Positions 1 to 11,470 of a DNA stretch of 57,258 nt are shown here, piece after piece (positions within the stretch are counted from its first letter, which is position 1; every line of letters begins with the position of its first letter). The notes under the pieces are model-generated. The model saw only the letters and a program-made list of their open reading frames with translations, ran no database searches and was not told the DNA's origin. The stretch is taken from NCBI GenBank assembly GCA_015501055.1, contig JADNYV010000229.1:1-57258 (forward strand), read 5' to 3'. Position numbers and translations under genes: made by a program. This DNA comes from Mucidula mucida (Eukaryota > Basidiomycota > Agaricomycetes > Agaricales > Physalacriaceae).

Positions 1-648
1 GCCAAAGTCAAGTTCCTCTGGCGTGGGCAGGAGTTCATCAGGGCGCCCAACTACATCAACCTCTTCGACAAACATCACAATAATTACAAGGAGTTTGTGG
101 GGAGACATTGGATTGAGCTTGACGGGGGGCAGCAGAAGCACTGGGAGAAGCTGGGATGCGATCTCTGTCACGCGTTTGATGCGGCGCGTCGAGGCGCAGG
201 GGCTGGCTGCTTGTTGATGCCGGTATTGTTCGAGCTACCGGAGCCCGATGTACCGTTGACAGGACGCGTATTGAGTACGAAGAAGAAAGCCAAGGCCAAG
301 AAACCGTATGAACGCAAGGCGTCGGGTGCTTGGAGAAAGTCCCGCGGGAAACAAAGCGCGCCCGTTGAGCCACCTGTCGCGTCTTTACCTCCCATTAAAC
401 AGGACGAGATGGCTGAAATGCCAGTCCAACAGTACGAGGGACTCCAGCCATTTGGTTTCCCCGAGCCTATCCAGTACCCGATGCCTCTTCCGTTCGATAT
501 TCCCCAGTACCATATGATGGATCCTTTCGGCTCGTCCGCACCCAATTTCGATCCGTACCGTGGTCCTCAAGCCGTAATGGATAACATATACAACGAAACT
601 ATAATGCGCCTTAGTCCTGAAGGCCCTTCTTCTTCCTTCGTATCCTGA
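1..648 (+). CDS. 3' end of an unrecognised protein gene (left-truncated)
   Basis: I do not recognise this protein. The frame is already open at base 1 and runs to TGA at 646-648, leaving 215 visible codons with no need for an intron. The first ~65 residues look like folded sequence rich in W, H and F. A lysine-rich basic patch follows near residue 95 (KKKAKAKK). The rest is low-complexity and rich in Pro, Met, Gln and Phe, typical of a disordered tail. A basic patch plus a disordered tail would suit a nuclear or nucleic-acid-associated protein, but that is inference. AT-rich sequence after the stop fits a 3' UTR. Confidence 0.55.
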   Translation, partial: AKVKFLWRGQEFIRAPNYINLFDKHHNNYKEFVGRHWIELDGGQQKHWEKLGCDLCHAFDAARRGAGAGCLLMPVLFELPEPDVPLTGRVLSTKKKAKAKKPYERKASGAWRKSRGKQSAPVEPPVASLPPIKQDEMAEMPVQQYEGLQPFGFPEPIQYPMPLPFDIPQYHMMDPFGSSAPNFDPYRGPQAVMDNIYNETIMRLSPEGPSSSFVS

Positions 649-883
649 CGAGATACCTCAGGAATGGAGCCCGCCTGGGAACTTCACGTTCAAGGCGGAG
701 TGATGTGTCCTTTCGTAATATACTATGATACTTATTTCTACTATACTCATGCTTTCCGTTTTGCTACATACCGTACTTTATTTGCATCTTTCGCCAAGAA
801 TCAATAGCCTAATTTCGTATCATTCAAGTAGTCGAAAGGTGTTATACAACATGGAATTACTACCCACTGACTTATCAATGTCC

Positions 884-2154
884 CTACACTGCCAACTTCC
901 CTAACCTCGATAGTTTGGGTAATACTTCTTGGAGCAGGCGCGCGAAGTCGGGATTTGACCGTGCTCTGATGCGTGATCCTGCAATGTTCAGGAAGCGAAC
1001 CTGCTTGAGACTGTTGAATGCGGGTGAGGACAAAGTGTCATCGACCTTTGCCCATGCCGCAGCAACACTGAACCTTTCAAGAGTCAACGCGGTAAGCGTG
1101 AGTGTCTTCAATGTACTTTTTCCGCCTTGAGCCAGCGCCGTGCGAGTACACAGGTACCACCGAACCATATCAAAAATGAACTGCAGATCTTGAATATCTC
1201 TGCCATGGGTCAATAACTTGGCCGTCAAGAGGAGATGATCGGAGGGCGCCGATAAAAAGAGGTTTTCATGTGGGAACTTCACGATTGCATAACAGGGCTT
1301 TGGAATGGAGGTTTCTTGAGTATTATAAGCGATAGACCCCACTCAAGGTAGTAGGTAGTAAACTCACGTATGCGTACATGGAAGTGGAATCGACGAAGCC
1401 CTGAAAGGTTGCTCGTCCGTAGCGACTGGCTCCATGCACGTAACTCAGGTACGCCTTCTGGACCGTCCGGTGTGACTATAAGCGTCTTCCACAGAGGGAG
1501 TACGCTTTGCAAATACGGAAGCCACACGGTAAAGTTTCGTGCTTTGACGTTAAGGCGGAGCCGTTCTATGGCACAGACCGGTAGGTCCGAATTGAGAGGG
1601 ATGTCCATTGTGGATGGTATACCAAGGTCCTGGATAGTGAGGTATTTCACGGCTGTTCCTTCAAAAATGGGGAATATGCAGGCAGGGGAAACGATATCTC
1701 CTCGGCGGAGGGTATCGATGATCGAGAACTGGTGAAGTCGCTGGCATTGACGGAGCGCGCTATTGGTGAAGAGAAATGAAGATGACGCCAGCCCATAAGC
1801 GTGAACTGCAGTGATATTTGGCAGTAATGACAAGAGACTTTCAATGATTTCTCTGTCGGTACCAGCAAAGCCGGCGTCGACCTCGGGCACATCTTGCCTG
1901 CGGAAGTGCGGGCCAAGGAAAGACATCTCATGGATGTAAGTGCCGAGGTGGGGAGCACCCACGAGGAGATCGCAAAAAGTGCCAACTCTTTGTGCATCAA
2001 GTCTTAAATTGCGGAAGAGTCGGCGCTGGCTGGGATACACCCAGGCGCGGCAGACTAGGGAGCACTGACGGAGAGTGGATTTTGCACGACGGACTCGGAG
2101 AAAATCCATCATGCGCGCGATGAGCTCCGGAGGAAGATCTGAGCCACAAGTCAT
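884..2154 (-). CDS. F-box domain protein, tandem copy 1 (intact)
   Basis: Likely substrate-recognition subunit of an SCF ubiquitin ligase; the substrate is unknown. An F-box begins a few residues after the start (DLPPELIARMMDFLR, then LVCRAW), followed by a Leu-rich C-terminal region of the kind common in basidiomycete F-box proteins. Two exons: 2154-1368 and 1314-884. The 53-nt intron (1367-1315) has donor GTGAGT and acceptor CAAG, and it joins a phase-1 end to a phase-2 start in frame. The chosen ATG (2154) aligns with the first ATG of the decayed neighbour; an in-frame ATG at 2220 is an alternative. Two degraded relatives follow on the same strand at 2907-4090 and 4462-5495. F-box identity is well supported; the function is inferred. 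Confidence 0.8.
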
Positions 2155-2220
2155 AGTCGTTGAACAGCCTTCACAAGATATGAGATATATCGATTGTAAT
2201 CGCATCGTGATGTGAGACAC

Positions 2221-2906
2221 GTACAGAAGAGCAAAAGAATCAGTTAACGTGTGGAATAGAGGCAGATCTCAGAGTCTGAGCTGAACAGAAACCAGGTTGG
2301 GCGTAATGCTTTAAGGTAGTCTGTGGAAGGAAGGAAGGAAGGAAATCGATACACGGCACGGTCCCTCAGAGGAACGCCGGCGCGGAGGAAGTACTCGGCG
2401 TGGCTCTCATGAGGAATCACATCATGTGAATGTACGCCCTTGCTTCGAACCATCATGTTGTCTCCGCACACGCGGCCATATGTGTACTTGTCCGACAATA
2501 TTAAACCCGCGCATCATCGATCTGAACTCTGCTTGGGTATGTCGTTTATACCGTTTGCGCGCTTGGATGCCCTAAACGCCCTGACCTCACATCAAACAAC
2601 AAGCTGATGACGCTTTGCGATGAGGTGGCCCACTGTTACAGTAGTAGGCATACAAGTGCCTTGAAGACCTCGCCGGGTAAGGCTTGTTATGGTCTTGCAA
2701 TCGCACGAACTCGTTCCGCAGACCTGGCGACGCGCTCCGTTTGATGTGATGATAATCGCAATGATTCATTTCCTGCTTCAGTACGTCTAACATGAATCCC
2801 TTCTCTAAACGTACGTTCGTTTTCCTCCTATCGACGGAAGTCGTCAAAATCCGGAATATGAAGTTTGAACCTCCCCTTTAAGAGATGACAGCAAGTCCGA
2901 CACCCT
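2221..2906. other. Intergenic stretch between F-box copies 1 and 2
   Basis: About 690 bp holding the upstream region of copy 1 and the 3' flank of copy 2. Two short minus-strand ORFs (2244-2498 and 2587-2847) have no homology I recognise and no supporting splice context. A short GGAA repeat run lies near 2325-2345. I see nothing else. Confidence 0.4.
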
Positions 2907-4090
2907 CTACACTGCCAACTTTCCTCCTTTTGACAGTTTTGGCAAAGCTTGTTTCAGCATGCGCACGGTACGGGGATAAGACCACGTCTCGATAGGTTTC
3001 TTTTTCTCGTCAAGAAAGTGTACGCGTTCAAGCCTGCCAAGCGCATCCGTAGATAGAACATCGTCGACCTTTGTCCATGCAGCGGCGGAGGTGGAACTAT
3101 TGATACCCGGCACGGTAAGGATTTCCTTCAATGTACTCTCCTCGCCCTTTGACAGGGCTGTCAGAGTACATCGATACCACTCGAGCGTTCCAAAGGCCAC
3201 CTGAAAGTGAAGATTGTACGAGGGCACGAAGAAGACCGTGACTGTCAAGAGCAGATGGTCCAACATTGGTGCGGATGAAAAGAGAGGAGAAGCATCATCA
3301 AATGGGAATAGCGGAGTTAAAGAATGGGACTTGGAATCTGAGGCATATCAGGAGCAATACAAGAGCAAGGTAACAGAACTCATGAATGAATAAACAAACA
3401 TGTAATTGACGAAGATGAGAGAGGTCATTGGCCCGAAGTACATCACTCCATAATTGCATGCCATCTTTGCTGCAGAAGATTTTCAGATCGCTCCAGTTTG
3501 GAAGGATACATCGGAAATAGGGAAACCACACAGAGAGATTACTTGATAAATCAAGGGTAAGGCGCTCTGCCAAACACACCGCGCTGTCCAAATTGAGAGG
3601 ACTGTCTATTTTAGACGGCATCTTCAGCCCCTTGAGACAAAGATACTTTATGGTTGTGCCTTCAAAGCTAGAAATCAAGGTGGCGGGGGAAATGTCATCA
3701 ATTCCGCATTGCGGAGCCATGATTGAAAACTTGCAAAGTTTAGGGCATTGTTGTAGGAGGCTATTTGTGAAGAGAAAGGAAGATGATGCCAAGTAGTTCG
3801 CGTTGATTTTGATTATATTTGGAAGTAAAGAAAAAAGGCTTTGGATATCTTCCCTGTTGGTGGCATTAGACTTTGGGGCACCAAAGTGTGGAGTGCCTAG
3901 AAGAAAATCTAAAAAGAGGGATTATTTTTTCTATTGCAAGGGTCCAAAATGTGTGGAAGAGTCAATATTGACTGGGAGAAAGCTACGCGCAACAGACTAA
4001 GCAGCACTGCCAAAGAGTTGATTGTGCATTATGGTAATAGTTGATAATGAGTGCAATGAGCTCCGGTGGAAGATCTGAACAACGGGCCAT
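2907..4090 (-). pseudogene. F-box domain gene, tandem copy 2 (decayed)
   Basis: Clearly homologous to the intact copy at 884-2154: the F-box start (CSDLPPELIALII, LVCCA) begins at an ATG at 4090, and the middle and C-terminal parts are recognisable at 3792-3298 and 3266-2907. It is broken in several ways. The Trp after LVCxA is TAG, and a TGA follows eight codons later. The intron donor, GTGAGT in copy 1, reads ATGAGT here. The C-terminal exon still ends on the same KLAV-stop. The changes seen are mostly C-to-T or G-to-A, some at former CpG sites. Product unlikely. Confidence 0.75.
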
Positions 4091-4461
4091 ACTGGCATCT
4101 GCGGAGTTGTGACAATATGAGATAGGTTGTTGGCCAAGCATGGGAGATACATACAAAAGGGAGAAAGCAATACTAGTAGACTTGAAGGCAAATTAGTTGG
4201 ACTGTAAATGGGCAAACCTCTATTGGAAAGTTCGGGACCCCAACCTTTTTGCTTTCAAAACGTTACAATAAATGTCATGTCAATCATCCTGCACACCGCC
4301 TCTGCAAGCAAGTTTGGCTAGAAATTGCGAAGACACTGTTCAGACAGTAGAAGAGGGGAAACACACAACACATATAATTGTTACCATAAATGTTGTAGCA
4401 TTGAAATAAAAGGCATTTGCAAAGGGGTTTTGAACTACTGTGATAGCAAGTCCGACGTTGC

Positions 4462-5495
4462 CTACACTGCCCACTTTCCTCCTCTCCACAGTTTTAGCAA
4501 AACTTGTTAAAGCACGCACACAGTACTGCACATCCTGATACATGTTTTTCTCTTGTCCAAAAAGTGAACATGTTCAAGTGTTCTAAACACATCTATAGAC
4601 AGAATATCATCAACCTTTACCCATGTGTTGACAATGTTGGGATCATCAAGAACCATTGCAGTCAATGTGAGTTCCTTCAATGTACTTTCCTCATCCTGTG
4701 ACATGGCTGTCAAGGTCTTTTGATACCACTCAACCGTGCTCAAGACCACCTTGAGGTCAAGTTTGTATGAGGGCACATAGACTTGGATGACCTTCATTAT
4801 TAAGAGCAAATGATCCACCTTTGGCGCGGACAAGAAGAGATGAGAAGCATCATCCTTAAAGAAAACTGAGCGGACATGTCTGAAAACTGGGGCACTATAA
4901 GTATCAGGAGCAGAAGTCTAAGAAAAAAAGGTAAAAGGAACTAACTTTGACACAAATGTGTAATTGACAAAGATGTGAAGAAGTTGCAGCTGCGTAGGAA
5001 AGTGCTCCATGTCTGTAGCTTTATATGACATTCACAGAAGATTTTTAGCTTGCTCAAGTGCGGGAGGGTATGCCGGAGATACAGAAACCATACAGGGAGA
5101 TTATGCGGCAAATCAAGGGTAAAGTGCTCTATGGACTCACATACTGCACTGTTCAAAGAGACATTGAGAGGCGTGTCTATAGTGGATACCATACCATATG
5201 TTTGAAGATCAAGGCTCTTCACAGTTGTACCTTTTAAGCTAGAGATTATAGCGGCAGGTAAAACAGTGTTGCTGAAGGCAATCATTTTAAATTTGTTGAG
5301 TTCTGAGCCTTGTCGAAGGAGGATAGGTGTGAAGAGGAAAGGAGGTGGTGTCACACAGTCTACACCAATTATGGTTATGTTCGGCAATAGAGAAAAAAGG
5401 CTTTGGACATCTTCACTCTTGTTGGTGGCATTGTAGGCTTCTGGTTGTCTAGATACTCCAAGAGGACCACAATAGAGCAATGAGCAATACATCAA
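4462..5495 (-). pseudogene. F-box domain gene, tandem copy 3 (5'-truncated and decayed)
   Basis: Third member of the array, AT-richer than copy 1. The segment 5495-4941 matches the middle of copy 1 (SLLPNIT, then the Leu-rich part), and 4833-4462 matches its C-terminal exon. I find no F-box upstream of 5495, so the copy looks 5'-truncated. In the C-terminal exon a TAA replaces a Lys codon near 4509, after which the frame continues to the homologous terminal stop at 4462-4464. A donor-like GTTAGT sits near the expected splice point. Probably non-functional. Confidence 0.7.
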
Positions 5496-5932
5496 TGCTT
5501 GTGTGGTTCTTGCGTGAATACCACGTGTTACGCAGGGAAGTCAGTTAGCATGCTGGGTGCCGGACATTGAGCATATAACATTTAATGTGTATGTCTAGTA
5601 ATAGAAGAACACACAGAGCTATTCATTGCGAACAAAAGGAGCACCCTTATGAGTATATTTTTTGTGTGATGAGTGACAGAACACAACAACTCTAGTCACC
5701 TCCGTCATGGACATTCTCACCGTAATCGGGATCAAGAACATGCTTAAGTACCACAATCACCCAGAGAGAGATGTGCTCAATGTCTACCTTCACCGCCAAG
5801 AATGATGAGAGCAATATGTATGGAAACCCGGAGCATCACACTTTGTGATCAGGTGATTTAGACGATAGGACCTCGGAAACTGCTCATCCCTGCTTTCTAG
5901 GCACTAGTCGATATTTCTCAATCAATCAATTC
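5496..5932. other. Intergenic stretch
   Basis: About 440 bp between the F-box remnants and the next minus-strand gene. No ORF, repeat or RNA structure that I can support. Confidence 0.35.
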
Positions 5933-6600
5933 TTATATTTTGTAAATTCTATTCCCTCCAATACGTCCCATCTCTAGCACTTCCTTCAACTCTTCCGGTG
6001 ACAACTTTGCACGCGCCTTCAACATCTTCTTGAACTGAGCAATGTTCAGCCGCTGTACCTTGCAGAGAATATGCTCCGTCGTAAACACGTTGTAGTTCAT
6101 CCAATGGCGCAGATTTTCTGGTATAGCCTCTGTCAACATCTTGTCCATCTCCTCGAATGTGGCAGCTACATCTTCTGCGGACTCAAAGTCGTCATAACCA
6201 AGCGCCCGGAGACCAGACATTGCACCCTTTTGCTTTAAATCACTCCATAAGAGCTCTCCCATCTCTTCGTACATTGGCATTTTGACGACTCCTGCAATCA
6301 CATAGTCACTTGCCAGCAAATATGCCTGTAACGGCCCGAAGCCCGGAAATGCAGATGTTCTGTTCACTTTACCCTTGTAAAACAACATACCTCCATGAAT
6401 GTGGGAAACTCCGCATTTAGCAACCAGGAAGTCAGATCAGGAGCTTTTGTGGCAGCTAGAGATCACCACGAGTCGGGCAAATCCGCAAGTAACTCATGAT
6501 TCAGCTTGCCTTGGGCATCTCGGTGATTGGATTCAACCCGACTCGCGAGCCTAAGAAACTCCAGTCTGCCAAGAGTCTCGCACACAGGTTTCAGAACATC
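5933..6600 (-). CDS. C-terminal exons of an unrecognised gene (possibly broken)
   Basis: I do not recognise the product. A well-formed intron at 6390-6326 (GTATGT ... TTACAG, 65 nt) joins an exon read from 6600 to a last exon of 130 codons ending at 5933. Across the junction the frame is continuous and protein-like, with hydrophobic then helical charged sequence (LKARAKLSPEELKEVLEMG near the end). The upstream exon contains an in-frame TGA at 6465-6463 immediately after a Trp codon. Either that Trp-stop pair marks a nonsense mutation, or a further small intron was missed. The segment could be the 3' end of the gene at 6716-8841 or a separate gene. The AT-rich run 6603-6715 looks more like a UTR than an intron. 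Confidence 0.4.
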
Positions 6601-6715
6601 TTAACTTGCGGCGAGTACTCGCCCAGACTCACCCCGTTTTCAGCCAAAAAAAAGGTTACAACATTAAAAACATACAAAAAAAAAAGACAACTTCTACTTT
6701 ACATGCTACAAGAAA

Positions 6716-8841
6716 TTATGTCCACCATGCCTGAGGAAGTATCGCGGGACGCTCAAAAGTATCGTAAAATGTCTGTGCATATAGTAAGGTAAGAGCCCAT
6801 TCCTGTGCCAAGCCCTGCAGTGACTCTCTCGTGCCAATTGGAGCCTTCAAGATTGTGGGTTTCTCCACCCGCCACACTGCCATAATCCGATGCAGCTTTT
6901 TCAATCGTTCTGCCCGAGGTGCCCATTCCATCAAACAAAGACCTTTGCGTACGCAAGACGCATCAGCAGTGATAATCTGAGCCTCGGGAAATAAGTCCAA
7001 GATCTGGGTGTATTGATCCTCTTGTGCAGCTGCTTCCTCATTGGCATCCGGCAAATCTGAAGTGTCCCGGAAATGATTGTCGAGCATGATCAGCTTGAAA
7101 CAAAACATTAACTCAAAAAGACACCATATTGCATCTCGCCCCTCTTCAAGGCTCAACAGCGCGAATCCGCCAGCAGGTGTTGGACAGATGGGCTCGAATT
7201 GAACACCACTAGAAGAAAGTGCATCACCCAAAGATGCGGCGGTCTTTGCAAGGGCTTCTTGACGACGTGTTGTCAACTGCCCCTCCTCTGTGCCTTGCTG
7301 GCGGGCAAGGAAAAGAACATCCCTCCACTCTTGATTGGAGAGTGCAGGAGCATTGAAATGCTGGGACGTAATGTAATAAACAAGGGCGGGGAATATATGA
7401 TTATATTGAGCAAATAATGTGGAGAAGTGCTTGTCAGGGAGACTATCCCGAAGAAATAGACCAGAAGGTGGGAGCATGTACTTCGCAGCAAGCAGCGGCT
7501 CCTTGCATTGGCGCTGGAGCCGCCGCTTCTCCTCGACAGAATTGGTCTTAACCTCCACATTGATTGCGCACCAGCCTGGGTGCAGAGGAGGAGAGTAGGG
7601 TGCGCGTGTACAGTCTTCAAAAAGATTATGTGCTTTTGGATCTGTTGAGACTTCAGTGAGAGAATGGAATACATCAAAAAAACTCACCCATTGGCTTCGG
7701 CTTCTTGGAAAACTTGCCTGCTTGATCTCAGAATGCCTTGATTGAGGCAGTTAAACGTCGAGGACCAATAGAGGAAGATGAAGATGAGGCCTTGGCATTG
7801 GTGACCATGCCTGTGGGCGAGGGGGTAAAATTGAAGGCACTTGTCCGAAAGCGCAGGAAACAATCCAGGAAGCGAACCTCCAAGCCTAACTTGGCGGGGT
7901 CGTTGCTCGAGCTAGTGAAAATTGTAGGATATGGAACTGGAGGAGGGGCGTATGATGGATGTTCCACAACGGGAACAACTTTGAGGATATGTTGCGTGTT
8001 GAAGTGGGATAGGGGGCGAATGTAGAATACGGGAATGTTGGGAGTGATGGAGAACATTTTGACGACATGATGCTCGAAGGTGAACACACCAAGGGTGGTA
8101 GGAAGGGTGGGCAGATCACAGAAAGCGCGCTCGTGGCGCAGAACGGGTTGGTACATTGTCATCCAATCTATGCTGGCAGAAACATCTAATCAGAGACGGA
8201 ACAACCCATTCATTGAGATACGGATGGAGGTGAGATTGTTGGCAACAGATTCCAAACAAGATAAGAACTGTCGCAGGCGAGGGAGACACATGTCGAGGAA
8301 ATATATGATTTTGGCGTTGGGCTGAGCGCGCTCCCTCTCGGCGTCGTAATAGATATTCGCCCGCTCAACCGCCCAGTTCACAGCCTCCCGACAACGGACA
8401 AAGAAGGAGCGTTTTAGCAATCCTACCCCCACAAGCTGCCCAGTCCTCCAATTCATGTCGCTCTCCGTTGGGACGTTCCACATGTGGCATAAGAATAGTA
8501 CGGGTCCGCCTGGTCTGTGGGAAGAGTAGGAAAGACCACAAAGTGCGGAATACGGTTGTTGTAGAACTGTGGCGCATGCATCGGGTCATAAGTGCCAAAG
8601 TGTTCCTCGGCACAGACTTGGATGGGTCCCGTAGGTGGTGCTGGAATGTTGGGGGCATCCATCAACAATGTGATGAAATGTTGGCCGTCGGGTGCCAGAC
8701 TACCAACACGCCCGTTGTTTGCATTTAACTCAACTACAAGGAATTGTGTAGGAATGCGGAAAATAATATGTTGGACTCACCATTCGCACACGGCCAATTG
8801 ACCAGCAAGTCCTTGGGCTGGAATTTATCCTTTGGAGGCAT
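6716..8841 (-). CDS. Unrecognised multi-exon gene
   Basis: No family recognised. Start ATG at 8841 (MPPKDKFQPKDLLVNWP); exon 1 is 8841-8781. Intron 1 (8780-8734) has GTGAGT/TTGTAG and joins in frame to an exon at 8733 containing APPTGPIQVCAEEHFGTYD. Another clear intron lies at 7687-7642 (GTGAGT ... CAACAG), leading to the 308-codon last exon ending at 6716. Between about 8520 and 7700 the coding frames switch at points where I cannot fix the splice sites: one switch near 8540-8490, one near 8195-8160 and one near 7770-7720. These may be weak introns or small frameshifts. The protein would be soluble, with no signal peptide and no motif I can name. Confidence 0.5.
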
Positions 8842-9960
8842 GCCGTCCACCTGCAGTCATGTCGGGAGTAGCGTCCAAAAATGGGGAAGTAGTCTCTCGA
8901 GGCAGGAGAACAATCGTTCTGCGGCCAGGCGGAGCACTTGAAGTGCTGCACCGGTTCGAGAGGCGACAGAGGAAATAAATTCCTGTGTCTAGGAAGGGGG
9001 AGCGAAAAAGAGCAGAGGCGGCGCCAACAAGGAGGAGCGAGGAGTGATGAGAGGGACGGCAGACTGGGCTGAATCGGGACTTAGACGATTCTGGACCTTT
9101 CTATGTGGTCCTGTTGTTCAAGGGGCTTCAGAACCTTTGATTCAATTGGACTCGGCTGGACTCGTCTAGACCCATACAAGTCTAAACAAGTCAGGTCTGC
9201 CTCCCACCATCATCCGCCCTTGCCCGCCCCTCTCCTCCTCTTTTTTTTCTCTGCCCAACGCAACGGACGACTGAGGATCAGGGATTTAGTCCCTTTTCCG
9301 CCTTAGCTTAAACTTTATGTTCATTCTGCCCTCCTCAACGGCCGGGACTATATGTCCCTGCTGTCCTTTTGGATTTTTATATGCCTTATCAATGGCAATC
9401 CATATGGTAAAGGAATTTCTTTGCCGTCTTGAGATGCTAATTTGTCTGTAGTGTGGTGCCTGACCCGGATTGACTACGCTCCGCCCTGGATCAATTTCCA
9501 ATGGATTTTATTGTGCCGTGCTTGTTGGTGCCAGTGTCCAATCTTCTGGTCAGGATTTTCTACTTTTATTCTCAAAAATTGTATGTATATTCTCCCGCTC
9601 GATATTCGCAATGTGGACTAACCACCACAATCAGCACCATCTCTGACAATCAATGGTTGATAACCATCTCTCTGTCGCAATTGGATGCGCTCTCAGACTT
9701 GGTACGCTTCTCACTGTTCTTGTTCTTTATCGTCCAGTGATATTCTGTCCTGGATAGCTTATCCTCGCATCTTCGGGCTCCCTTTTCCCCATTTTGCGCT
9801 CTTGAAAGGTTTGTCTCTTGTTTTTCTTAAACAAGTTGTTTTCTCTAACAACGTTAAATAGCCTCACGCCACACCCAAAACTTCATCGAATTCTTATTCG
9901 TTCTTGCGCCCACCAGCACTCCCAGCATTCTTCTCGCTTTACCGCAGCAACTCTCCCCCA
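8842..9960. other. Intergenic region with CT-rich promoter-like sequence
   Basis: The region lies upstream of two divergent genes. A T/C-rich stretch at 9229-9252 and pyrimidine-rich sequence at 9775-9960 precede the ATG at 9961 and resemble fungal promoter and 5' UTR sequence. Short ORFs here have no support. Confidence 0.3.
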
Positions 9961-10374
9961 ATGTTCCCCATGCCTCCCAGAACCGTCTCTTGCCAGGCCT
10001 CCAATGCCTCTCTTGCTGCCCCTCAGCAATCGGTCTCCCGCCAGTCCTCCAGCGGGTCCCTTGCTGAGAAGTGTCGTCGTTCCTCAACAGTTGGGGAATT
10101 GTCCACTGCCAAATGTGGTCGCCCTGCTGGCCCTACTGTCACTTCCAGGCCTCGCGGCGGTCTCAGCAAGGCCCAGATTGCCAATGCCAAAGTGAAAGGC
10201 AAGGCGCGCTCCAAGTCCTGCCAGAGCAAGGCTACTGTCTCTGATAACAACAACAATGGTATGCCGGAATTGCTCGATGTCAATGCCAGCGATGGCGACA
10301 AGAGCAATGATAAGGCCGACAGCGCTGAGTCTGATGCAGTGTCAACTCACTCTGCGATGACGGATGGTGTCGGT
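9961..10374 (+). pseudogene. 5' part of an unrecognised gene cut by the LTR element
   Basis: ATG at 9961, in good context after a pyrimidine-rich leader, opens 138 codons rich in Ser, Ala, Gln and Lys (repeated SSSGS-like stretches, a basic KGKARSKS patch, then an acidic SDGDKSNDKADSAESD segment). Coding ends because the 5' LTR starts at 10375; the frame runs on into the LTR only by chance. Sequence after the 3' LTR at 16924 does not obviously continue this protein. The product is unrecognised and looks intrinsically disordered. It may be a full short exon with a lost 3' part, or coding sequence belonging to an older element. Confidence 0.45.
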
Positions 10375-10904
10375 TGTTATGAATCGCCATATTTTCACAT
10401 TTTCACATCTTATCATATCTTATTGGGGGCCTTGTCTTATCAACCAACGGACCGTTTCATCATCTGTTTCGTCACCAATCATACCCCTTTTCATTACCAA
10501 AGCCGTACTCATGTCGGACACACGTCCAACACATGGATGACATCATACATGCCGATACCTCATAGACTCCCTATTGTATACACACCGCCGACACTCATAG
10601 TACACATGGTTGTTTTAGTATTATTACTTACATGCAGTTACCACCCGTATTTAATGGTTTTACGGACTAGTAGCATACAACACTGGGTCAAGGGCAAGGA
10701 GCATCCCTAGTGGAAACGCGTATGGACAAGGAGTCTCAAACACAGACTTACTAGTATATAAGCAGTAGTGTAGTATCATTGTACTTTAGTTCCGATCTCG
10801 TTTATACACCTGGCCTAGCCTAGTCTTACAAACACAAACGCTTTACTCCTTAAGTTCTTGCTGTGGTACCTGGTTGAGTCTCGTGGCTTAGTCAGTCGCT
10901 AACA
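10375..10904 (+). repeat. 5' LTR
   Basis: This 530-bp repeat has short inverted ends TGTTA/TAACA. It contains a TATA box at 10755-10762 and the presumed start of the genomic RNA near 10785. Its sequence recurs at 16393-16923 with about 40 differences. Confidence 0.9.
10755..10762 (+). promoter_or_regulatory. LTR TATA box
   Basis: TATATAAG sits about 30 bp upstream of the 12-nt stretch TAGTTCCGATCT (10787-10798) that would lie at or near the RNA 5' end. The same box and spacing occur in the 3' LTR. Confidence 0.6.
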
Positions 10905-10906
10905 GA

Positions 10907-10918
10907 AGATCGGAACTA
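10907..10918 (+). promoter_or_regulatory. Primer-binding site of the self-priming type
   Basis: AGATCGGAACTA begins two bases after the LTR end. It is a perfect 12-nt reverse complement of TAGTTCCGATCT at 10787-10798 in the LTR, just downstream of its TATA box. In Tf1 of fission yeast and its relatives, the 5' end of the element RNA folds back and primes reverse transcription; this arrangement matches. I did not see a tRNA 3'-end complement at this position. Confidence 0.75.
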
Positions 10919-11470
10919 CTTTCTACCACCTACCACACATCCCTGATCGTTGATCAGCACTTCGCTGTTTGATCATCGCACATTCCCCATCCCCTTTCCT
11001 GTGTACAGATCAACGGATTCCTAATTCCAGCGCACGTCCGCATACATGTGTATTGGTCCCAGTAGCGCCGGCTAACAGTTAGAGATAACTGCCTCGGGTG
11101 CTGGCAGTTGCACTTCAGTGGGCGCTGTTTACGGGTCAACCCCCGTTCCCAGGAAAACTTTGGCTTACCTCACACCAGAGGGACATCGGCTGGGCAATTG
11201 CGAACTTGTGACAAGCTCTTGGGCTCCGTAGATACATAGTCAGTAGTCAGTAAAAAAAGCGTAGACAGTTACAATACCTACCTACTTTACTTACCTTACG
11301 ATACACACCATCATTCCCCACCCTACCAAGTCCTGGATTCTATTTCAGATCTAGGCGACTCCTCCCTATTCATCCAAACCTCTATTCCCTCACCCGTTTC
11401 ATCAAAATCTGCATCTCCCATATCCCCACTTTCACCCTTTCACTCTCCGATCCTATCACCCCGATTCATC

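Noticed and set aside
9103..9740. Short plus-strand ORFs upstream of 9961
   Set aside because: Low-complexity translations in a pyrimidine-rich, promoter-like region with no homology I recognise.
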